NCBI GenBank assembly: GCA_002329285.1
Contig: DCTO01000065.1
Coordinates: 17,214-22,898 of the forward strand
Reading direction: 5' to 3'
Length of the DNA: 5,685 nt
Origin: Ruminococcaceae bacterium UBA1438
GTDB taxonomy: Bacteria; Bacillota; Clostridia; Oscillospirales; Acutalibacteraceae
The translations under genes were made by a program, and so were the position numbers. Shown in pieces: positions 1 through 4,905 of the stretch; the first letter of the stretch is position 1; every line of letters begins with the position of its first letter. A model generated the notes under the pieces. It was not told the origin of the DNA and ran no database searches. It saw nothing but the letters and a program-made list of their open reading frames with translations.

Positions 1-264
1 GTCGTCCGAGCCGTTGCCGATGAAAACATTTTCAGCCCCAAGCTCATAACAATCCGCAATTGCGCCCTTAAATTCAGAGGCGTTTGCATCGGGATAAAAT
101 CTTAATTTGCCGCAATTAAAATCATTGATCGCCTTTTGCACCGACGGGGAGGGGGGATAGGGATTTTCGTTTGCATTGATTTTAACGATATCCTTTTCCT
201 TGCTCTGCTCTCCGGGAACATATGGCTCAATGTTCCTTAATTTATTTTTCCAAAGCTTATCCAT
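1..264 (-). CDS. hisC: Histidinol-phosphate aminotransferase, N-terminal part (cut by window edge)
   Basis: The first 88 codons of a fold-type I, PLP-dependent aminotransferase; the rest lies to the left of the window. HisC transfers the amino group of glutamate to imidazole-acetol phosphate to make L-histidinol phosphate in cytosolic histidine biosynthesis. The visible protein has the family's N-terminal signature in order: an IEPYVPGEQ-like segment (residues 12-20), NANENPYPPSP (30-40), a K-L-R-F-YPD segment (53-59) and FIGNGSDD (81-88), which corresponds to the usual GNGSDE that leads into the PLP site. The PLP lysine would be further on and is not visible. The family is about 350 residues long, so about a quarter is seen. 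The ATG at 264 is preceded by an AAGGG element (275-271) six bases away. CobD-like threonine-phosphate decarboxylases are related, but the PYVPGEQ start favours HisC. It is divergent from rmuC. Confidence 0.9.
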   Translation of the reverse strand, partial: MDKLWKNKLRNIEPYVPGEQSKEKDIVKINANENPYPPSPSVQKAINDFNCGKLRFYPDANASEFKGAIADCYELGAENVFIGNGSDD

Positions 265-295
265 CTTTTTCCCTTAATAAAATCAATATATATTT

Positions 296-324
296 ATATT
301 AGCATAATAGTTCGTTTTTAGCAA
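296..324 (-). promoter_or_regulatory. Possible promoter of hisC
   Basis: On the minus strand, TTGCTA (324-319) and TAATAT (301-296) are 17 bases apart, each matching 4 of 6 consensus bases. This would start transcription about 30 bases before the hisC ATG. The region is AT-rich, so chance matches are likely. TATTAT at 309-304 is an alternative -10 without a convincing -35. Confidence 0.3.
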
Positions 325-341
325 CTGTGAATAATTAATAA

Positions 342-370
342 TTGTTTTATATGTTTTTTTGTGATATTAT
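342..370 (+). promoter_or_regulatory. Probable sigma-A-type promoter of rmuC
   Basis: TTGTTT (342-347) and TATTAT (365-370) are separated by exactly 17 bases. The -10 matches 5 of 6 consensus bases and the -35 matches 3 of 6. Transcription would start near 377, giving a leader of about 33 bases before the rmuC ATG at 410. The leader is too short to hold a riboswitch. Confidence 0.45.
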
Positions 371-409
371 ATAAACATATAAATTTTTAATAAAATTTCG
401 GAGATGCTT

Positions 410-547
410 ATGGAAAATATAATGTTATATATTCTAATTGCGCTTGCGCTTCTCAATATTGTTCTTTTAATCGCGCTTCTTGCCAGAAAACCAAAGCAGG
501 ATAATTCCGTTGCCCTGCTTGATCAGAAGCTGGATATCAGCTCATAG
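410..547 (+). pseudogene. rmuC: 5' fragment of rmuC: membrane anchor, ended by in-frame TAG
   Basis: This reading frame of 45 codons plus TAG (545-547) starts at the ATG at 410. A GGAG element (400-403) lies six bases upstream, which is why 410 is preferred over the ATG at 404. It encodes a hydrophobic helix (about residues 4-24, rich in L, I and A) followed by a basic ARKPK stretch and the beginning of a polar helical region, exactly the N-terminal anchor expected of an RmuC protein. The sequence after the TAG is in the same frame and continues the coiled coil without a gap. The two pieces are therefore one ancestral gene of about 400 codons interrupted by a nonsense codon. As it stands, this piece would give a 45-residue membrane peptide with no enzymatic domain. 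A sequencing error or a recoded UAG are alternatives. Confidence 0.7.
545..547 (+). other. In-frame TAG inside rmuC
   Basis: TAG is codon 46 of the frame that starts at 410, between TCA and CAA. It sits in the polar linker between the membrane helix and the coiled coil. One C-to-T change from CAG (Gln) would explain it, and Gln suits this Q-rich stretch. The other complete genes here stop with TAA (1612, 3195, 4866, 5589) or TGA (3281). Confidence 0.8.
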
Positions 548-553
548 CAAACC

Positions 554-1612
554 GTGCAGGGGCTTCAAACAATATCACAGCAGATGAGCAATTTAACGGA
601 AAAAAATTATGAGCAGATGCTCAAAATAAATGAATCTGTTAATGAAAATTCCGAAAGGCAGTCAAAAAGGGTTAACGAAGCTATCACGCAGATGCAGGAA
701 AGCAATGAAAAAAAGCTTGATGAAATGCGCAAAACCGTTGATGAAAAGCTTACTGAAACCCTCAATCAGCGCCTCAATGCTTCGTTCAAAACCGTTTCGG
801 AGCAGCTTCAGAATGTCTATAAAAGTCTTGGTGAGATGAAGGAGCTTTCTGCCGGCGTAACGGATAATGTTAAGGGCTTAAATCGCGTGCTCACCAACGT
901 TAAGGCAAGGGGCACCTGGGCAGAGGTTCAGCTTGGCAATCTGTTGGATGAAACCATCCCCGGTATGTATGACGTTAATGTCAAAACAAATCCGAAGTAT
1001 AACGGCCAGGTTGAATTTGCAATCAGAATTCCTAATCAAGAGGATGACGGTGTTACATATCTTCCGCTTGATTCCAAGTTCCCGATGGAGGATTATATCC
1101 GCCTTTCAGCCGCTGCGGATGAGGGGAATCTTGAGGAGCTTGAAAGGGCTAAAAAAGCGCTTGAGCAGCGTGTTCTTTCAGAGGCTCGCAACGTGCGCAA
1201 TTATATCAGCACCCCGGAAACCACTCCCTTTGCAATTCTTTATCTTGCAACAGAGGGGCTTTATGCCGAGATTGCTTCAAGCAAAAGCGGAATTATGGAG
1301 CGCCTTCAGGCAGAGGGCGTTATGGTTGCCGGTCCCAGCACGATTATCGCCCTGCTCAATTCGCTTGCAATGGGCTTCAGGACGATGGCAATTAATAAGA
1401 AAGCCAATGAGGTTTGGAAGGTGCTCGGCGCTGCAAAGTCACAGTATGATAAATTCGGCGAGCTGCTTGCAAAGGCGCGTAAAAAGGTTGATGAGGCCGG
1501 CAAGGTGCTTGATGAGGCGGATCACCGCAATGCGATTATTCAGAAAAACCTGCGCACTGTCGAAACCCTTGACACTGCTGAGGCAACGGATATTTTAGGC
1601 TTGGAAGAATAA
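554..1612 (+). CDS. rmuC: RmuC family DNA recombination protein, body without its membrane anchor
   Basis: RmuC proteins are predicted nucleases with a PD-(D/E)XK-like core. E. coli RmuC limits inversions and rearrangements at short inverted repeats; the exact reaction is not settled. The 352-residue body has a long polar coiled coil (about 5-115) and then the conserved domain: RGTWAEVQLGNLL (119-131; the family usually has WGE, here WAE), LPLDSKFPMEDY (170-181, with the D-x-K of the nuclease core), TPFAILYLATEGLYAEI (224-240), and AGPSTIIALLNS through the following helices (259-310). These are intact, so decay, if any, is recent. The first in-frame start after the TAG is a GTG at 554, with a further ATG at 584. 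Neither has a recognisable ribosome binding site, so independent translation is doubtful. Read through the TAG from 410, the protein would be about 400 residues, anchored in the membrane. Confidence 0.85.
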   Translation: MQGLQTISQQMSNLTEKNYEQMLKINESVNENSERQSKRVNEAITQMQESNEKKLDEMRKTVDEKLTETLNQRLNASFKTVSEQLQNVYKSLGEMKELSAGVTDNVKGLNRVLTNVKARGTWAEVQLGNLLDETIPGMYDVNVKTNPKYNGQVEFAIRIPNQEDDGVTYLPLDSKFPMEDYIRLSAAADEGNLEELERAKKALEQRVLSEARNVRNYISTPETTPFAILYLATEGLYAEIASSKSGIMERLQAEGVMVAGPSTIIALLNSLAMGFRTMAINKKANEVWKVLGAAKSQYDKFGELLAKARKKVDEAGKVLDEADHRNAIIQKNLRTVETLDTAEATDILGLEE

Positions 1613-1617
1613 TTTAA

Positions 1618-1645
1618 GGAACGCTGAAATGCGTTCCCTTTTTCT
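1618..1645 (+). terminator. Intrinsic terminator of rmuC
   Basis: A 7-bp perfect stem, GGAACGC (1618-1624) with GCGTTCC (1631-1637), closes a six-base loop. A T-rich tail (1639-1645) follows. It begins five bases after the rmuC stop codon, as expected for its transcription terminator. Confidence 0.75.
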
Positions 1646-1651
1646 GCACCG

Positions 1652-1681
1652 CGATTGGAGGTCGTTTCGAGTCCTGTCGGC
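1652..1681 (+). other. Degenerate tRNA 3'-end-like sequence (T-arm remnant)
   Basis: A GGAGGTCG segment followed by TTTCGAGTCC and TGTCGGC resembles a tRNA variable loop, T-loop and 3' acceptor strand. About four bases of the 5' T-stem seem to be missing, and there is no CCA. Fifteen bases (TTCGAGTCCTGTCGG, 1666-1680) match the T-loop region of the tRNA-Arg on the opposite strand at 13 positions. No 5' tRNA half with a pairing acceptor strand is found upstream. It is probably the remains of a deleted or recombined tRNA gene. A chance or terminator-related inverted repeat is the alternative. Confidence 0.4.
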
Positions 1682-1682
1682 A

Positions 1683-1720
1683 AAAAGAAAAACACCCAAA
1701 AAGGGTGTTTTTTTCTTTTT
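1683..1720. terminator. Bidirectional terminator next to tRNA-Arg
   Basis: AAAAACACCC (1688-1697) and GGGTGTTTTT (1703-1712) form a 10-bp stem around a loop of five A. T-runs lie downstream on both strands: 1708-1720 read on plus, and the A-rich 1682-1692 read as T on minus. On the minus strand it starts directly after the tRNA CCA end and is the likely tRNA terminator. On the plus strand it backs up the rmuC terminator or once ended the lost tRNA. Confidence 0.8.
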
Positions 1721-1796
1721 TGGTCCGCCCGACAGGATTTGAACCTGCAATCCCCAGAATCGGAATCTGATGCATTAGCCATTGTGCTACGGGCAG
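1721..1796 (-). tRNA. tRNA-Arg (anticodon CCG)
   Basis: A complete 76-base tRNA with encoded CCA (complement of 1721-1723) and A73. The acceptor stem pairs CTGCCCG (1796-1790) with CGGGCGG (1731-1725) in seven pairs, one of them T-G. The D-arm is GCAC...ATGC with G18G19. The anticodon stem is TCAGA/TCTGG, with loop TTCCGAT and anticodon CCG (complement of 1761-1763). The variable loop is GGATT, and the T-arm is GCAGG-TTCAAAT-CCTGT. It reads the CGG arginine codon. Position 20 is C by my alignment, while A20 is an identity base for arginyl-tRNA synthetase in E. coli; the D-stem has a C13-A22 mismatch. A TTGACA promoter lies upstream and a hairpin terminator directly downstream, so it is a single-gene unit. 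Confidence 0.95.
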
Positions 1797-1823
1797 ATAA
1801 TTATTAACTTAATATTAAATTTT

Positions 1824-1853
1824 ATTTTACAACCGAAAAATAGTTGTTGTCAA
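1824..1853 (-). promoter_or_regulatory. Promoter of tRNA-Arg
   Basis: On the minus strand a perfect TTGACA (1853-1848) is followed after 18 bases by TAAAAT (1829-1824), 5 of 6 consensus bases. Transcription would start about 20 bases before the tRNA 5' end. A strong -35 suits a stable-RNA gene. It overlaps the peptidase promoter on the other strand. Confidence 0.65.
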
Positions 1854-1872
1854 TAAACTTTTGTGATATAAT
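1844..1872 (+). promoter_or_regulatory. Promoter of the M28 peptidase gene (extended -10)
   Basis: A perfect TATAAT (1867-1872) is preceded by TG at 1864-1865, the extended -10 form. TTGTTG (1844-1849) lies 17 bases upstream as a weak -35. Transcription would start near 1879, about 35 bases before the ATG at 1915. The -35 shares two bases with the -35 of the tRNA promoter on the minus strand. Confidence 0.65.
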
Positions 1873-1914
1873 GCAAAAAAATTGAAAAAAGAATTTTTTG
1901 TTGGAGTTGATAAG

Positions 1915-3195
1915 ATGACGATTAAAGAATTCCCCGAATGGGCAATTAAGGAAAATGTTGAGTTTGCCGTTAATGAAATCGGCAAGGTTATTAAAAAATA
2001 CGGCCCGCGTGAATCGGGCAATCAGGCCTGCTATGATGCTGAAAAGCATCTTAAAAAGGAAATGGATCAGTTTTGCGATGAGGTGCATTTTGAGGAATAT
2101 AAATGCGCTCCCAAGGCGTTTTTGCATTTCACAAAAACCTTTGCGGTAATCATCGGCCTGGCAATTATTGCGGGCTTTGTGCTCAGCTATATGGAAATCA
2201 TTTCATCAATGCTTGCGCACGTCATCGTTGGCGTTGCATGCTTTGCTGCTCTTTTTGTAACCTTTTTTGAATTTCTGATTTATAAGGAGTTTCTTGACGG
2301 GCTTCACAAAAAGGTAACCGCGCACAATCTGATTGCAACCCGAAAGCCGAGGGGAGAGGTTAAGCGCAGAATCATCATCAGCGGGCATATTGATGCGGCT
2401 TATGAATGGAGGCATATTCTTTATTTCGGCGGCAAGGGCTTCGGGCCTCTTATGTTCGGCGCAATCGGCTTTGCAATGCTTTCGGTTATAGTTTGCATAC
2501 TTAATGTTATTGCAAACTTTATTGATATGGGCGCTTTCGGTGATTTTCTCGTTAAATATTCCTATTATATTAATGTTCTCACACTCCTCTTTATGATTCC
2601 GCTTTTCGCCTTTTGCAATTTCAAGCGCATTTCGCCCGGGGCAAATGATAATCTCACCGGCACCTATGCCGCTGTTTGCGCGCTTCGTATGCTTGATATG
2701 GCGGGCGTTGATTTTGAAAACACAGAGGTTGTTGCCATGATTAATGATGGCGAGGAATGCGGCTTGCGCGGCGCAAAGGCATATGCACGGGCGCATAAGG
2801 AGGAACTCACAGATCCGGCCGTTGAAACCGCGGTTCTCTGCGTTGACACTGTTACCGATTATGATTATATGTTCGTTTATTCAAACGATATGACAGGCAC
2901 GGTTAAGCATGATAAGGCATTTTCACAGCTTGTGCTTGATTCGGCTCATGAGGTTGGTATTGACCACGCCAAATTCTCAAAGGTTTATTTCGGCGCATCG
3001 GATGCCGCCGCCTTCACAAAGGAGGGGATCACGGCAACCTGCTTTGCAGCAATGGATCCAACCCCCGCAGATTATTATCATAACCGCCGCGACATCGCTG
3101 ATTTGCTTCAGCCGAAAACTATTGAGGCGGGCTTTAAAACCGTTATCGCAACCATTCTTAATTTTGATGCCCACGGCGCAAAGAAAACAAAATAA
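1915..3195 (+). CDS. Membrane-embedded M28-type zinc aminopeptidase
   Basis: A 426-residue protein with the full set of M28 (co-catalytic zinc exopeptidase) ligands: SGHID (156-160; H158, D160), PGANDN (241-246; bridging D245), NDGEECGLRG (277-286; catalytic E280 and ligand E281), CVDT (309-312; D311) and YYHNRRD (387-393; H389), plus GASDAAAF (360-367). The family removes N-terminal residues from peptides using two zinc ions. Four hydrophobic segments are visible: about 75-95 and 100-123 before the catalytic part, and about 177-203 and 217-235 inside it, between H158/D160 and D245. No signal peptide is seen. The ATG at 1915 is chosen because GGAG (1903-1906) lies eight bases upstream; a TTG at 1882 in the same frame has none. 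The substrate and the side of the membrane that the active site faces cannot be told. It has its own promoter and terminator. Confidence 0.85.
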   Translation: MTIKEFPEWAIKENVEFAVNEIGKVIKKYGPRESGNQACYDAEKHLKKEMDQFCDEVHFEEYKCAPKAFLHFTKTFAVIIGLAIIAGFVLSYMEIISSMLAHVIVGVACFAALFVTFFEFLIYKEFLDGLHKKVTAHNLIATRKPRGEVKRRIIISGHIDAAYEWRHILYFGGKGFGPLMFGAIGFAMLSVIVCILNVIANFIDMGAFGDFLVKYSYYINVLTLLFMIPLFAFCNFKRISPGANDNLTGTYAAVCALRMLDMAGVDFENTEVVAMINDGEECGLRGAKAYARAHKEELTDPAVETAVLCVDTVTDYDYMFVYSNDMTGTVKHDKAFSQLVLDSAHEVGIDHAKFSKVYFGASDAAAFTKEGITATCFAAMDPTPADYYHNRRDIADLLQPKTIEAGFKTVIATILNFDAHGAKKTK

Positions 3196-3242
3196 AATCG
3201 GAGCAAAGCGACCGATAACCGGGCGCTGACTACTGACCATTA

Positions 3243-3272
3243 AAAAAGGATGTTCACCCGAACATCCTTTTT
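3243..3272. terminator. Bidirectional terminator between convergent genes
   Basis: A 13-bp perfect stem (3243-3255 with 3260-3272) is closed by the loop ACCC. The stem base is AAAAA/TTTTT, so it provides a T-run on either strand. It lies 47 bases after the peptidase stop and 8 bases beyond the stop of the minus-strand gene, serving both. The rest of 3196-3242 holds no recognisable element. Confidence 0.85.
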
Positions 3273-3280
3273 CGATATTA

Positions 3281-3853
3281 TCAGCAAACCATTCCGCCGC
3301 TGATCCAGTCAAGCACGGATTCATATTCCTCTTTATATTGATCAAGCCTGTCCTGATTTGAATCAACAAAGGCAAGCAGCTCATCGGAATCCTCAAAATC
3401 AAAGATGAAATCCTGCTCAAAATCATAGGTAACCGTGAACATATAATCAAACAAATCATTTGCGGAATAATCCTCAAGCATTTTGTCCGCAACAAGCTCT
3501 GAAACATATTCCAGCGCGTTGATAACGGTTGTTTCAAAATCGCCGCCGCAGTCAACCTCCTCAAGCTCCTCGCAATAGGCAAGGATCTCATCCTCTCCGA
3601 TTCCGAGATCGGCGCAGGCGTTCACAATATCTTCAAGCCCGGTTTCGTTGATTTCATCATAAATTCTGTATTCGAATTCGCCAAGCAGGTTTTGGATTGC
3701 AACCGCTTTGAAAACGCAGTCGGTTTCTTTGCCTTGCTCGTCAGTGATAACGAAGCCGTCCTCCTTAAACTGTTCCCAAACTAATGAATAGAAAACATAG
3801 AATTTCTGCTTTTCGCTGAAAATGCTTTCATAAATATAATCATCAATAGCCAT
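3281..3853 (-). CDS. Highly acidic hypothetical protein
   Basis: A 190-residue protein that I do not recognise. About 51 residues are Asp or Glu and only about 9 are Lys or Arg, giving a net charge near -42, with many Phe and Tyr. There is no signal peptide or membrane helix, so it is probably cytosolic. Predicted character is mainly helical, with acidic clusters at about 62-70, 87-99 and 152-158, and a D-rich FIFDFEDSDELL segment (149-160). Five cysteines are scattered, including the last residue, without a metal-binding pattern. The start is secure: GGGGAG (3866-3861) lies seven bases before the ATG at 3853, and a good promoter is upstream. It stands alone, divergent from the epimerase gene and convergent with the peptidase. 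Such a charge could suit a nucleic-acid mimic, a cation-binding protein or simply a small acidic family protein; the sequence does not decide. Confidence 0.8.
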   Translation of the reverse strand: MAIDDYIYESIFSEKQKFYVFYSLVWEQFKEDGFVITDEQGKETDCVFKAVAIQNLLGEFEYRIYDEINETGLEDIVNACADLGIGEDEILAYCEELEEVDCGGDFETTVINALEYVSELVADKMLEDYSANDLFDYMFTVTYDFEQDFIFDFEDSDELLAFVDSNQDRLDQYKEEYESVLDWISGGMVC

Positions 3854-3888
3854 AAATATTCTCCCCTGAATGCTTTGAATTTAATATT

Positions 3889-3917
3889 AGTATAATACAT
3901 AACATTATTATTTTCAA
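3889..3917 (-). promoter_or_regulatory. Promoter of the acidic-protein gene
   Basis: On the minus strand TTGAAA (3917-3912) and TATACT (3894-3889) are 17 bases apart, each 5 of 6 consensus bases. Transcription would start near 3882, about 29 bases before the ATG at 3853. Its -35 lies two bases from the -35 of the epimerase promoter. Confidence 0.65.
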
Positions 3918-3919
3918 TA

Positions 3920-3948
3920 TTGCAATGAAAAACAGAATGATATATAAT
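3920..3948 (+). promoter_or_regulatory. Promoter of the epimerase gene
   Basis: TTGCAA (3920-3925; 4 of 6) and a perfect TATAAT (3943-3948) are separated by 17 bases. An overlapping TATATA at 3941-3946 has an upstream TG and is an alternative -10. Transcription would start near 3955, leaving a leader of about 39 bases that ends in a purine-rich ribosome binding site (AAGGCGGTGGG, 3980-3990). Confidence 0.6.
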
Positions 3949-3993
3949 AAATAAATGTGAATTTCAATTATTGTCAATAAAGGCGGTGGGCTT

Positions 3994-4866
3994 ATGCCGA
4001 TTATAATTAAAAGCAGCGCGGCAGAGGTGCTGTGCCTGCAGGAGGGCGCAATGCTTCATTCCTTAAAAAAAGATGGCGTTGAATATCTCTGGCAGGGCGA
4101 TCCTGATTTTTGGGGCGGCCAGGCACCTGTCTGTTTTCCGATTGTCGGCGTGCTCAAAGAGGGCAGAGCGCTTGCTTTCGGCAAGGAAACGCAGATGAAG
4201 CGCCACGGCATAGCCAGAATCAATCCTTTTGATATTAAGGAGCAGGGTGCGAATTACGTCACCTTCGTTCAGAATTCATCGGAAGAAACAAAAAAGGCTT
4301 TTCCGTTTGATTATCGTCTCGAGATTAAATATACGGTTGTCGGCTCAACCGTAACAACGGAATACACTGTGTTTAACACCGGCAGTGAAAAGCTGCCCTT
4401 TGTTATAGGCGGCCACCCGGCATTCAATTGCCCGCTTTCTGAAGATGAGGCATTTGAGGATTATAAGGTTAAGTTTGATAAGGTGATGACTCATAAGTGC
4501 CTTCGCCCTGATGTGGTAACGGGCTTGGTGGATACCTCAAAGCGCTTTAACGTGCTTGAAAACACTGATGAAATCGCAATGCGCCATGATTTGTTCGTTG
4601 ATGACGCAATGGTGTTTGACGGTATTGAGGCAAAGTCAGCAACCCTTATCGGCAAAAACGGCAGGGGAGTGCGCCTTGATTTTCAGGATTTTGAAAACCT
4701 GCTTGTGTGGAGCAGCGCAAACGGCGGCAACTTCGTTGCGTTAGAGCCGTGGACGGGCATTTCAACCTGCCTTGATGAAAGCGAAATTTTTGAAGCAAAA
4801 AGGGGAATGACTATTCTTGAACCTGATGAGCAGGCCTCGTTTAAATTCAAAATAACATTAATTTAA
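3994..4866 (+). CDS. Aldose 1-epimerase family protein, LacX-like
   Basis: A 290-residue cytosolic enzyme of the galactose mutarotase superfamily, which interconverts alpha and beta anomers of sugars. The LacX-like branch is indicated by PVCFPIVGVLKEGR (45-58), KRHGIARINPFDI (69-81), GGHPAFNCPL (139-148) and ALEPWTGIST (249-258). By family analogy H71 and H141 are the sugar-binding and acid histidines and E251 the catalytic base. Length is normal for the branch and no signal peptide is present. The ATG at 3994 follows a strong purine-rich ribosome binding site. The true sugar is unknown for most LacX-like members, and no sugar transporter or kinase gene is visible nearby to suggest one. It is the first gene of a probable two-gene transcript, with 39 bases and no convincing terminator before the next gene. 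Confidence 0.9.
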   Translation: MPIIIKSSAAEVLCLQEGAMLHSLKKDGVEYLWQGDPDFWGGQAPVCFPIVGVLKEGRALAFGKETQMKRHGIARINPFDIKEQGANYVTFVQNSSEETKKAFPFDYRLEIKYTVVGSTVTTEYTVFNTGSEKLPFVIGGHPAFNCPLSEDEAFEDYKVKFDKVMTHKCLRPDVVTGLVDTSKRFNVLENTDEIAMRHDLFVDDAMVFDGIEAKSATLIGKNGRGVRLDFQDFENLLVWSSANGGNFVALEPWTGISTCLDESEIFEAKRGMTILEPDEQASFKFKITLI

Positions 4867-4905
4867 AGCGTATTTTTCGCTGACAAACAGTTTAGGAGAT
4901 AAGTT

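Noticed and set aside
1..264. hisC as a truncated pseudogene
   Set aside because: The frame is open up to the window edge, so it is simply cut by the window.
1540..1782. 80-codon open frame on the minus strand
   Set aside because: It runs through the tRNA, two terminators and antisense to rmuC, so it cannot be a real gene.
1882..1914. TTG start at 1882 that would add 11 residues to the M28 peptidase
   Set aside because: It has no ribosome binding site and lies almost at the predicted transcription start near 1879. The ATG at 1915 has GGAG at good spacing.
2206..2796. 196-codon open frame antisense to the peptidase
   Set aside because: It is a composition shadow of the plus-strand gene, which carries all zinc-ligand motifs; its protein is unlike any family and lacks a ribosome binding site.
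3225..3239. Short direct repeat CTGACTA/CTGACCA before the terminator
   Set aside because: Two seven-base copies with a mismatch are within chance, and no further copies follow.
2977..3591. 204-codon minus-strand frame spanning the convergent terminator
   Set aside because: It overlaps both the peptidase and the acidic-protein gene in other frames and crosses a 13-bp terminator hairpin.
3948..3977. Perfect TTGACA on the minus strand (3977-3972) as a second promoter for the acidic-protein gene
   Set aside because: The -10 at suitable distance (TATTTA) is poor, and it would run through the epimerase promoter; the TTGAAA/TATACT pair is a better candidate. The same ten bases near 1847-1856 are probably chance in AT-rich spacers.
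4867..4881. Small hairpin AGCG/CGCT after the epimerase stop
   Set aside because: Only four base pairs and no T-run after it; too weak to be a terminator.
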